The position numbers were made by a program, and so were the translations under genes. Shown here piece after piece: positions 28,221 through 35,998 of a DNA stretch of 52,840 bases. Within the stretch, counting starts at the first letter, position 1; each line of letters opens with the position of its first letter. The stretch comes from Flavobacteriaceae bacterium. Its GTDB lineage: Bacteria > Bacteroidota > Bacteroidia > Flavobacteriales > Flavobacteriaceae. The stretch covers positions 1 through 52,840 of the forward strand of contig JAKITQ010000021.1 of NCBI GenBank assembly GCA_021647985.1, read 5' to 3'. A model generated the notes under the pieces. It was not told the DNA's origin, made no database searches, and saw only the letters and a list, made by a program, of their open reading frames with translations.

Positions 28221-29324
28221 TTATACCTGATTCCTAAAAATATCTAAAGATACTTGATCTTTCTTAAGCCTTTTAATTTGTTTAAAACCTGTATAATCAA
28301 GATGTTTTTTTAAGTCATTCATTTTAAAATTGTTTTGGGAAGACCAAGGCGCGATATTTTTCTCTTGCAAGTATTTTGCTAAATATTCTTGCTCATATTG
28401 ACCCGGAGTTGGAATAAAAAATGCTTTGGCGCATAATTTTTCTAAATCCATTATGGTAGAATAGCCAGATCTTGCAATGATTAATTCACTTTCAATTATT
28501 GATTTTTGTAATTCCTCTTGCAACATATAGTTTACAATCTTCACATTTTTGTGATTAAGTTTCGGTTTTTCTTTTTCCTTATCGGAAACTATTCCTCTTA
28601 CAAACAACACTTTTTTAGAAGTTGTTTTGAATGCATCTAAGAGCTTTTCTTCGAATAAACTCCTTTGTGGTTCAGGGCCGGAAATAATAGCCAGAATATC
28701 GTATTTCTTTGTAACAAGTGGCTTTTCCTTGCAAAAGAAAACCTCATCAAAACGACTCAAAGGATTTATGTATTTTAAATTTAATTCTGAAGTATTGGTA
28801 TGTGATAATTTACCCGCCAAATTATTCTTTCCTTTATAATCTGGCACCCAACAAATATCAAATTTTGAAATGATATATTGATGATATTTAGATGTTATAA
28901 AAGAGGTGGCGCCTGAAAGAACATTCACCTGATGGGTAATATACACAGAAGGAACTTGATTAGACCGAACCCCAAACCTGTTATCAGAAATAATCCCTTT
29001 AATATTCTCTTTTCTTATAATTTCATTTACTGTTTGATATTCTTTCTTAATTATTTTATTAATTCTAAGTGCATCGAACAGCAGTTTATATTTTAGATTT
29101 TTACCGTTTTTTGTGTATTGAATAGCATAAGAAGGTAATTCGTAAGACATTAAGTCGTGAAATTCTTTTTTAAGGAGCTTTAATGAATCTCCATCACCAG
29201 CAAGTACAGGTTCAAAGCCCTCATGGATTAAAACATTGATAATAGGAATACATCGGGTAGCATGACCTAAACCCCAATTTAAAGGGGCAACAAGAATTTT
29301 TCTTTTATTACTGGAATTGGGCAT
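28221..29324 (-). CDS. MurG-like glycosyltransferase
   Basis: The 367-residue protein begins with KRKILVAPLNWGLGHATRC, the glycine-rich loop of GT-B enzymes of the MurG/GT28 type. Its C-terminal half has SELIIARSGYSTIMDLEKL and AFFIPTPGQYEQEYLAKYL, the nucleotide-sugar site with a conserved Gln-Glu. It is not MurG itself, because the peptidoglycan-specific motifs are missing. The substrate is unknown. It follows purD by 38 bp on the same strand. Confidence 0.8.
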   Translation of the reverse strand: MPNSSNKRKILVAPLNWGLGHATRCIPIINVLIHEGFEPVLAGDGDSLKLLKKEFHDLMSYELPSYAIQYTKNGKNLKYKLLFDALRINKIIKKEYQTVNEIIRKENIKGIISDNRFGVRSNQVPSVYITHQVNVLSGATSFITSKYHQYIISKFDICWVPDYKGKNNLAGKLSHTNTSELNLKYINPLSRFDEVFFCKEKPLVTKKYDILAIISGPEPQRSLFEEKLLDAFKTTSKKVLFVRGIVSDKEKEKPKLNHKNVKIVNYMLQEELQKSIIESELIIARSGYSTIMDLEKLCAKAFFIPTPGQYEQEYLAKYLQEKNIAPWSSQNNFKMNDLKKHLDYTGFKQIKRLKKDQVSLDIFRNQV

Positions 29325-29362
29325 TAATCAAATTACTACTTACTCATTTCTTCTTACTTCTT

Positions 29363-30634
29363 TTATAAATCAAAACCGATATCCTTACGGAAATTCATTT
29401 TATCAAATTTGATGCTTTTAATATTTTGATAAGATTGATTTAAGGCTTCTTTAAAATTATTGCCATAAGATGTAACTGCCAGAACTCTACCGCCACTGGT
29501 AACAATTTTATCGTCTTTTAAATCTGTTCCTGCTTGAAAAACTATGGAACCTTTAACTTGATCTAAACCACTAATTTCTTTTCCTTTTTCATAAGCTTCC
29601 GGATAACCTCCAGATACTAGCATCACTGTAGTTGCAGATCTTTCATCAATTTCTAAGTTGAATTTATCTAATCTTTTTTCCGCAGTAGCGATAAAAAGAT
29701 CTGCTAAATCTGATTTTATTCTAGGAATAACTACCTCAGTTTCCGGATCTCCCATTCTAACGTTATATTCAATAACTAATGGCTCATTGTTTACTTTAAT
29801 TAAACCAATAAAAACAAAACCAACATAGGGAATATTATCTTTTTTAAAGCCAGCAATAGTTGGTTTGATAATTCTTTCTTCAACTTTTGTTAAAAATTCT
29901 TTATCGGCAAATGGTACTGGTGAAATTGCACCCATACCTCCTGTGTTCAACCCTTTATCTCCTTCACCTATTCTTTTATAATCTTTTGCATTGGGTAACA
30001 CCACGTAGTTTTCACTATCGGTCAATACAAAAGTGCTCATTTCAATACCATCCAAAAATTCTTCAATAACCACTTTTGAACTCGCCTCTCCAAACTTTTT
30101 ATTGGTAAGCATTTCTTTTAATTCATGTTTTGCTTCTTGTAAATCATTTAATATCAAAACACCTTTACCCGCCGCCAAACCATCTGCTTTTAAAACATAA
30201 GGAGCATCTAATGTCTCTAAAAATTGAAATCCTTTTTCAAGTGATTTTGATGTAAAGCTCTCGTATTTTGCCGTTGGAATATTATGGCGATACATAAATT
30301 CTTTGGCAAATTCTTTACTGCCTTCTAATTGTGCGGCATGCTTTTGAGGGCCAATAACAGGAATCGATTTCAACGCATTGTCTGCCAAAAAAAAATCATG
30401 AATTCCGTTTACCAATGGATCTTCCGGACCAACAATAACCATTTGAATTTCTTGCTTTAAAACTACTTTTTTTACCGCTTCAAAATCGTTTGGGTTAATC
30501 GATATATTTGTGCCAATATTATGAGTCCCGGCATTTCCGGGTGCAATAAATAATTTATTCACTTTATTGCTTTGCGCTAATTTCCATGCAAAAGCACATT
30601 CTCTCCCTCCAGATCCTAATATAAGTATGTTCAT
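29363..30634 (-). CDS. purD: Phosphoribosylamine-glycine ligase
   Basis: PurD carries out the second step of purine synthesis, joining glycine to phosphoribosylamine with ATP. The 423-residue protein starts MNILILGSGGRECAFAW, with the ATP-grasp segment VLKADGLAAGKGVLI, the signature RMGDPETEVVIPRI and the C-terminal VSGGYPEAYEKGKEI. I start at ATG 30634; an in-frame ATG at 30685 would add 17 residues and start upstream of the predicted promoter box at 30653-30660. It heads a probable purD-glycosyltransferase unit. Confidence 0.95.
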   Translation of the reverse strand: MNILILGSGGRECAFAWKLAQSNKVNKLFIAPGNAGTHNIGTNISINPNDFEAVKKVVLKQEIQMVIVGPEDPLVNGIHDFFLADNALKSIPVIGPQKHAAQLEGSKEFAKEFMYRHNIPTAKYESFTSKSLEKGFQFLETLDAPYVLKADGLAAGKGVLILNDLQEAKHELKEMLTNKKFGEASSKVVIEEFLDGIEMSTFVLTDSENYVVLPNAKDYKRIGEGDKGLNTGGMGAISPVPFADKEFLTKVEERIIKPTIAGFKKDNIPYVGFVFIGLIKVNNEPLVIEYNVRMGDPETEVVIPRIKSDLADLFIATAEKRLDKFNLEIDERSATTVMLVSGGYPEAYEKGKEISGLDQVKGSIVFQAGTDLKDDKIVTSGGRVLAVTSYGNNFKEALNQSYQNIKSIKFDKMNFRKDIGFDL

Positions 30635-30652
30635 TATTTTATTTTTAAAGTG

Positions 30653-30685
30653 CAAAAATAATTTAAAAACTGTTAGATTTGACAA
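30653..30685 (-). promoter_or_regulatory. Candidate promoter of purD
   Basis: The minus strand carries TTG (30683-30685), 22 bp, then TATTTTTG (30653-30660), fitting the Bacteroidetes TTG-N17-23-TAnnTTTG pattern. It supports the shorter purD start. Confidence 0.45.
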
Positions 30686-30692
30686 TAAAAAA

Positions 30693-32363
30693 TTAAAATA
30701 TTTGCTCTAATATTTGTTTGGTAATCATATAGGTAGGTCTAACTCCCGATGCACCTAAACCTCCTGAGGCTAATGTACCTCCAGTTTCTAATGGGTTATC
30801 TGAAGCGTAATAAGCATATCGCACTTTTACATCATTACGAATATTCCCTCTAATTTTTGATGCAGATTGTATGGCTTTTTGATAATGAGCTCCCTCCATT
30901 TCTAATCCAATTACCTGCCAAGTTGAATTGTGGAAAAATTCTAAAATATCTTTATTTTGTAAAGAGGTTCCTAAAACGGTTATCATAGATCCTTTAAACA
31001 CTTTTACTCCAGAATCTTTTAAATCGTCAACCGTTAATTCATTTTTAAACGGATAGTTATCGGCGGTTCCCTCAAAAATATGTGCAGTTGGTATCATAAT
31101 ATCTCCTTTTCCGCCTTCTAATATTCCTGCTTTTCCCATAATTGAAACCGATTCGATATTTAAATGTTGTTTTGTGCCATTGTCTAGTAAGTATGGTTTT
31201 AATAATTCATCTAAAGTTTCATATGCCTGTTCACCAAAAGCGTAGTCCATCACAATAATAATTGGTTTTTCACCTTTTGAATTATTTATTTTATAATCTG
31301 TTTTACTAAAATCTATTTTTTCAGTATCTATTAGTTGTACATCAATATTGGTGCCCGAAGTGTCTTTAATAAATGTCAGGCCTTTTTTGGCAGCTCCTTT
31401 TCTAATTATTTTTTGTAGATCGTTTTCGGAATCTCCAATCAATTCAAATAAGGAGATATAATCGTTTTCTTTGCTTTCTTTTGGTAAAAAAACCGGGGCA
31501 TAAATAGAGTTCATCACAGAGTGCATATTTGCACTAATAATATGAATAGGGCGTTTTATTAGGTTTTTTTTAAATAATGCTTTTTTAATGTTTGTTGCCC
31601 AGATTTCACCATAAATATGATGACCAATTCTCTCACTCAGTGTAGGGCTAAAAGTAATTACATGTTTTTTATCTTCTAGTAATTCATTAATGGCTAGTTT
31701 TCCCATCCAATAAATAATGTTAAAAAATCTATTGGTTTGTGATTTGGTTGAAAATTTAATATCAGCACCTTGAATTTCTTTAAAACTTCTACCCAAAATA
31801 CTTGATAAATGTGTACATAAAACTTCCCGTTCCTTTTTGTCAATATTTTTATTGTTTAATACAACACTTTCTAAATTCAACCATTCTCTTGTGGTTTTTC
31901 CTTCATCATTCAATAAAACCTTTTTTGCTATTTTATGCGACTCAATAAACATAAAGGTTAAGTGAGTTAAAATATCATAAATGTCAGATCTTCCTCGCGT
32001 AATTTCAATATTCATTTGATCTTTATCAATTCTATAGCAATTCCTTCTTCGCTTTGCCGGTATAATATTTTTAAAGTGCGAGCTACCAAAACCTTCATCT
32101 GCAGTTAAGTTGATATATCTGCATTCTTCAATCCCGTTAGGTAGTCTATCAATAATATACAACAAGCCATCAAGCTCTATTTTTTCTTCAGCAATACTAC
32201 CATATATTTCTGGTTTTAAGGTAAGTAAGGCATTTTTAAGTGTCTTGCCAGAAACACCTAAAGGTTTATAAAACCCTCTATTGAATAGATGACGCATGGT
32301 AATGTAAATACGTTCTATTGCCGTAGTAGAAATTTGAGCACTTGATCTTTTAATTGGATTCAT
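30693..32363 (-). CDS. DUF6909-like protein with nucleoside-phosphorylase-like C-terminus
   Basis: The 556-residue protein has no signal peptide or membrane segment. The N-terminal third (RIYITMRHLFNRGFYKPLG) matches no function I know. The C-terminal third contains SVSIMGKAGILEGGKGDIMIPT and the motif VIGLEMEGAHYQKAI, which resembles the EME(G/A) nucleoside-binding motif of phosphorylases and nucleosidases. I believe the family is DUF6909, but that name is from memory. Its start overlaps the end of the S41 protease gene by 14 bp, so it is translated with rnpA and the protease. Confidence 0.6.
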   Translation of the reverse strand: MNPIKRSSAQISTTAIERIYITMRHLFNRGFYKPLGVSGKTLKNALLTLKPEIYGSIAEEKIELDGLLYIIDRLPNGIEECRYINLTADEGFGSSHFKNIIPAKRRRNCYRIDKDQMNIEITRGRSDIYDILTHLTFMFIESHKIAKKVLLNDEGKTTREWLNLESVVLNNKNIDKKEREVLCTHLSSILGRSFKEIQGADIKFSTKSQTNRFFNIIYWMGKLAINELLEDKKHVITFSPTLSERIGHHIYGEIWATNIKKALFKKNLIKRPIHIISANMHSVMNSIYAPVFLPKESKENDYISLFELIGDSENDLQKIIRKGAAKKGLTFIKDTSGTNIDVQLIDTEKIDFSKTDYKINNSKGEKPIIIVMDYAFGEQAYETLDELLKPYLLDNGTKQHLNIESVSIMGKAGILEGGKGDIMIPTAHIFEGTADNYPFKNELTVDDLKDSGVKVFKGSMITVLGTSLQNKDILEFFHNSTWQVIGLEMEGAHYQKAIQSASKIRGNIRNDVKVRYAYYASDNPLETGGTLASGGLGASGVRPTYMITKQILEQIF

Positions 32364-33996
32364 TTACTAGTATTTGATAATAACGATTGTCGTTTTGTAA
32401 AACTTTTATTGCCTCTTGAATTGATTTATTAAATACAATATGGTTTTGATATTCTCCTTTTTTAAAATAATATCTATTTATAATTTCATCAGAAATACGA
32501 GCCTTAATTTCTTCTTTATTGCGATTTAATTCTTCTAGTTTTTGGTTTTCTAATTGCGATAGTAATTTTTTATAAGTAACACTAATTCCTTTGGCAAGAT
32601 TTTCTTTTTCTGAAGTTTCATAGGCCTTCATAAAATTCTTTTCGCTATTTGTTTTAAAATTATTTTTATCCTGTATTAAAAAACTAATAAAACCTTGATA
32701 ATCATCATCACTAAAAACATAATTCTCCGGTTTCGCTATGGATGGGTTTTTAAAATAATAGTCTGTTGCAAAATTAAAAATAGCATCCGATTTATATAAG
32801 GCTTTGGTTGCATCGGTTTCTTTTGTCAATTTAACTTCTACATCCGGCGCTATACCGCCTCCTCCGTAAACAATTCTTTTATTTTTAGTTTTAAAAGCTT
32901 CTCTGTTCAAATTTGAAAACTTTGGAATATCATCTCCTTTTCTATTGGTATAGTCTAATTCTTGTATGTTTCTTCCGCTAGGCGTATAATATTTAGAAAT
33001 GGTTAGTTTTAATTTGGTACCATAGGTTAAATTTCTATATCGCTGTACCAAACCCTTACCAAAAGACCTTTGACCCAATATTACTGCTCTATCTAAATCT
33101 TGTAATGATCCTGCTACTATTTCTGCGGCTGAAGCCGATTTTCCATTGATTAAAATAACAATAGGAATTTCTAAATCTATAGGTTCTTTTTTAGTTTTAT
33201 AAACTTCACTCCATTTTTTAATTTTTGCCTTGGTAGTAACTACAACCTCATTTTTAGGAACAAAAAGATTAGTAATACGAATCGCTTGATTTAAAAGACC
33301 ACCTGGGTTTCCTCTCAAATCCAATATTAATTTATTCATGCCTTTAGACTTTAAATCAACAAACGCATTTTTTACAGACTTAGAGGCCTTGCTATTAAAT
33401 TTATTAAAGGCAATATAACCTATTTCATCAGTAATCATTTGGTAATGAGGTACTGGATTTAATGTAATTTTTTCTCGTGTAACGCTAACATCAAAGGTTT
33501 TATCTTGGCGCTTTACTGTTAATTGAACCGATGAATTTACACTACCTTTTAATAAAGATGCTACTTGATTATTTTGAAAATCTTCAATAAGTACATCATC
33601 TATTTTAGTAATCTCATCGCCCACCTTTATACCTGTTTTATCTGCAGAATACCCTTCATAAACCTCAACGATCAATAATTTTTTATTTATAAACACCGAT
33701 TGTGCGCCTATACCACTGTATTCTCCGGATGAATTTATTTTAACTTCTTCTACACCTTGTTCGTCGTAATAATTGGTATAAGGGTCTAAATCTTTCAACA
33801 TGTTTTTAATTGCAGTATCTGTTAACTTAGCCGGGTTGATTTCGTCAATATAATACATGTTGAGCTCTTTAAACAAGGTTGAATATATTTCTAATTGTTT
33901 GGCAACTTCAAAATAATTCGTTTTAAACGCAAAAAAAACAGAGCCCAAAATTAACATGGCGCCTACTATTGCTATTTTTTTAATCTTGTTTATCAT
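32350..33996 (-). CDS. S41 carboxyl-terminal processing peptidase
   Basis: This exported serine protease has 548 residues. An N-terminal membrane helix (about 7-25) is followed by a PDZ domain (about 90-180; SGEYSGIGAQSVFINKK, GIKVGDEITKIDD) and the S41 core. The Ser-Lys dyad is predicted as Ser289 in GKSASAAEI and Lys314 in QRSFGKGLVQ. LDLRGNPGGLLNQAIRI is the family hallmark. The C-terminal 120 residues are helical and charged. It overlaps rnpA by 17 bp and the following gene by 14 bp. Confidence 0.93.
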   Translation of the reverse strand: MINKIKKIAIVGAMLILGSVFFAFKTNYFEVAKQLEIYSTLFKELNMYYIDEINPAKLTDTAIKNMLKDLDPYTNYYDEQGVEEVKINSSGEYSGIGAQSVFINKKLLIVEVYEGYSADKTGIKVGDEITKIDDVLIEDFQNNQVASLLKGSVNSSVQLTVKRQDKTFDVSVTREKITLNPVPHYQMITDEIGYIAFNKFNSKASKSVKNAFVDLKSKGMNKLILDLRGNPGGLLNQAIRITNLFVPKNEVVVTTKAKIKKWSEVYKTKKEPIDLEIPIVILINGKSASAAEIVAGSLQDLDRAVILGQRSFGKGLVQRYRNLTYGTKLKLTISKYYTPSGRNIQELDYTNRKGDDIPKFSNLNREAFKTKNKRIVYGGGGIAPDVEVKLTKETDATKALYKSDAIFNFATDYYFKNPSIAKPENYVFSDDDYQGFISFLIQDKNNFKTNSEKNFMKAYETSEKENLAKGISVTYKKLLSQLENQKLEELNRNKEEIKARISDEIINRYYFKKGEYQNHIVFNKSIQEAIKVLQNDNRYYQILVNESN

Positions 33997-34375
33997 TTTG
34001 TTTTTTGTTTTTTAAAAGAAACTTGTGGAGTACCTCCTTCATTTTTTCTTCTACCGTTATATAATCTACTTCTTTTTTATCTAAATATATAAACATGAAT
34101 ATATGTTTTTTAGTGTATTCAGACTCATAAATCAAATATTTGTTTTTCCTGTAGGCTTCTCTTAACAATCTTTTTATTTTTATTCGGTCAACAGCTCTTT
34201 TAAAATTTCGCTTGGAAGCGGAAACGCCTGCTTGAATTTTATACGGTGAATTATGATCAATATCGAGATAAATCAGTTTGATTGGAAATGCAGTAACCGA
34301 TTTTCCTTCAGCAAATAATTGGTTAATTAATTTGCTCTTTTTTAGTTTTTCTTGCTTTTTAAAAGTCTGCTGCAT
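33980..34375 (-). CDS. rnpA: Ribonuclease P protein component
   Basis: RnpA binds the RNase P RNA and helps it mature tRNA 5' ends. I start at ATG 34375 (MQQTFKKQEKLKKSKLINQL), giving 131 residues, the normal length. The frame stays open to 34522, but those 49 extra residues (MLNLFQHPAGSWLIPR onward) are translation of the repeat element upstream. The RNA-binding helix reads AVDRIKIKRLLREAYR; the usual RNR triplet is changed to RIK. rpmH, the common upstream neighbour in other phyla, is absent. Confidence 0.92.
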   Translation of the reverse strand: MQQTFKKQEKLKKSKLINQLFAEGKSVTAFPIKLIYLDIDHNSPYKIQAGVSASKRNFKRAVDRIKIKRLLREAYRKNKYLIYESEYTKKHIFMFIYLDKKEVDYITVEEKMKEVLHKFLLKNKKQNDKQD

Positions 34376-34411
34376 TGTTGCAAAAGTAATGAATTGCCAT
34401 GAATAATGAAT

Positions 34412-34580
34412 AAAAGGTATAAATCCCACCGTCAGCTGACAGACCGGCCCCAATAATAGGAATCGACCCAAGGGTCGTGGTATTAACCAAGATCCCGCTG
34501 GATGCTGAAACAAGTTCAGCACGGGTAGCGGGATTAGTTCGGCTAACTAAAAAATTGAAAATAATTTTTTAGAGTCTCAC
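34412..34580 (+). repeat. Structured intergenic repeat, copy A
   Basis: This 169-bp element shares its core with copies at 42247-42399 and 52677-52840. Elements in order are AAAAGGTAT, the palindrome GTCAGCTGAC (34431-34440), CGACCC-AA-GGGTCG (34464-34477), GGTATTAACCAAG, the stem ATCCCGCT/AGCGGGAT (34492-34499 and 34527-34534) enclosing a nested hairpin TGCTGAA/TTCAGCA (34503-34509 and 34515-34521), TTAGTTCGGCTAA, AAAAAATT/AATTTTTT, and the end AGAGTCTCAC. It lies 36 bp before the rnpA start, on the opposite strand sense. The remaining intergenic DNA to 34763 is AT-rich and holds only a promoter box. Confidence 0.85.
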
Positions 34581-34731
34581 GAATAAATTCTAACTTTCAA
34601 ACAAATATTTACACATTTTTAAATCTCCTTAAAAAATGTAAAAAAAATTCTAGTTTTTAAATATTAAACAATTTAATTATAATTTGTTTGATTTTGATAC
34701 AATATCCCTGTTTTTATCAATACAATAATTG

Positions 34732-34739
34732 TAAATTTG
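34732..34739 (+). promoter_or_regulatory. Candidate -7 box for the acyl-CoA dehydrogenase gene
   Basis: TAAATTTG matches TAnnTTTG, 24 bp before the ATG at 34764. No -33 TTG is found at 17-23 bp. Confidence 0.35.
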
Positions 34740-34763
34740 AAGCTTTAATTTTAATAAAATGTT

Positions 34764-35942
34764 ATGGCCCAAGATTTATTTCAAGCTCCTGATTATTATT
34801 TACTAGATGATCTTTTAAATGAAGAACATAAATTAGTTAGAGATGCAGCTCGTGAATGGGTAAAAAGAGAAGTATCTCCCATTATTGAAGATGCTGCCCA
34901 AGAAGCAAAGTTTCCTAAACAATTACTAAAAGGGTTGGCAGAAATTGGTGCTTTTGGATCTTATATTCCTGAAGAATATGGTGGTGCGGGATTGGATCAA
35001 ATATCTTATGGTTTGATCATGCAAGAAATTGAAAGAGGTGATTCTGGTGTTCGTTCAACAGCATCAGTACAATCTTCATTGGTGATGTATCCTATTTGGA
35101 AATACGGTAACGAAACGCAACGTCAAAAATATTTACCAAAATTAGCCAGTGGCGAATTTATTGGTTGTTTTGGTTTAACAGAACCAAATCACGGATCAAA
35201 CCCTAGTGGTATGGAGACCAAATTTAAAGATATGGGCGATCATTATTTATTGAATGGCGCCAAGTTATGGATCTCTAATTCACCTTTTGCAGATATTGCT
35301 GTTGTATGGGCAAAAAATGAAGAAGGAAGAATTCACGGTTTGATTGTTGAACGCGGTATGGAAGGGTTTTCTACTCCTGAAACTCATCATAAATGGTCGT
35401 TAAGAGTATCCGCTACCGGTGAGCTTATTTTTGATAATGTAAAAGTACCTAAAGAAAATATTTTGCCTAATAAATCTGGTTTAGGCGCCCCTTTGGGTTG
35501 TTTAGATTCTGCTCGTTATGGCATTGCTTGGGGAGCTATTGGCGCTGCAATGGATTGTTATGACACTGCTTTACGTTATGCCAAAGAAAGGATACAATTT
35601 GGTAAACCAATTGCAGGTTTTCAGTTACAACAAAAAAAATTGGCTGAAATGATTACCGAAATCACCAAAGCGCAATTATTAACCTGGCGTTTGGGTGTTT
35701 TGAAAAATGAAGAAAGAGCTACTACTGCCCAAATCTCTATGGCAAAACGTAATAATGTGGACATGGCTCTCAAAATTGCCAGAGAAGCACGTCAAATATT
35801 AGGCGCGATGGGAATTACAGGTGATTATTCTATCATGCGCCATATGATGAATTTAGAATCGGTTATAACCTATGAAGGAACACATGATATTCACTTGTTA
35901 ATTACTGGGATGGATATTACTGGTATAGCTGCTTTTAAATAA
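34764..35942 (+). CDS. Acyl-CoA dehydrogenase, glutaryl-CoA dehydrogenase-like
   Basis: This FAD enzyme of 392 residues oxidises acyl-CoA esters. The motif GVRSTASVQSSLVMYPI (near residue 95) and the C-terminal TYEGTHDIHLLI (with the catalytic Glu, near 373) are those of glutaryl-CoA dehydrogenase, which decarboxylates glutaryl-CoA to crotonyl-CoA in lysine and tryptophan breakdown. CFGLTEPNHGSNPSGMET is the FAD/substrate loop. The gene stands alone with its own promoter box and a strong terminator palindrome. Exact substrate is inferred from motif similarity. Confidence 0.85.
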   Translation: MAQDLFQAPDYYLLDDLLNEEHKLVRDAAREWVKREVSPIIEDAAQEAKFPKQLLKGLAEIGAFGSYIPEEYGGAGLDQISYGLIMQEIERGDSGVRSTASVQSSLVMYPIWKYGNETQRQKYLPKLASGEFIGCFGLTEPNHGSNPSGMETKFKDMGDHYLLNGAKLWISNSPFADIAVVWAKNEEGRIHGLIVERGMEGFSTPETHHKWSLRVSATGELIFDNVKVPKENILPNKSGLGAPLGCLDSARYGIAWGAIGAAMDCYDTALRYAKERIQFGKPIAGFQLQQKKLAEMITEITKAQLLTWRLGVLKNEERATTAQISMAKRNNVDMALKIAREARQILGAMGITGDYSIMRHMMNLESVITYEGTHDIHLLITGMDITGIAAFK

Positions 35943-35947
35943 GATAA

Positions 35948-35990
35948 TTAACACTCACGGGGTGACTGCAAGTCACCCCGTGAGTGTTAA
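35948..35990. terminator. Perfect 20-bp palindrome between convergent genes
   Basis: The 20 bases at 35948-35967 (TTAACACTCACGGGGTGACT) pair without error with 35971-35990 over a three-base GCA loop. It starts 6 bp after the acyl-CoA dehydrogenase stop and ends 9 bp before the TonB receptor stop on the other strand, so it can serve both as terminator. The run following it in the plus direction is A rather than T, so classic intrinsic termination is not fully met. Confidence 0.7.
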
Positions 35991-35998
35991 AAAAATCT

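Noticed and set aside
30635..30685. 17-residue extension of PurD
   Set aside because: It overlaps the predicted purD promoter, and family members begin at MNILILGSGGRE.
34376..34522. 49-residue N-terminal extension of RnpA
   Set aside because: The residues are translated from the intergenic repeat (MLNLFQHPAGSWL), and RnpA is of normal length from ATG 34375.
34531..34549. GTTCG loop in the repeat family as a tRNA T-arm
   Set aside because: No acceptor stem, anticodon arm or CCA end can be formed; the small stem is TTAG/CTAA only.
35948..35990. Palindrome as an attachment or phage integration site
   Set aside because: There is no integrase, no direct repeat pair and the flanking genes are intact; terminator function is simpler.
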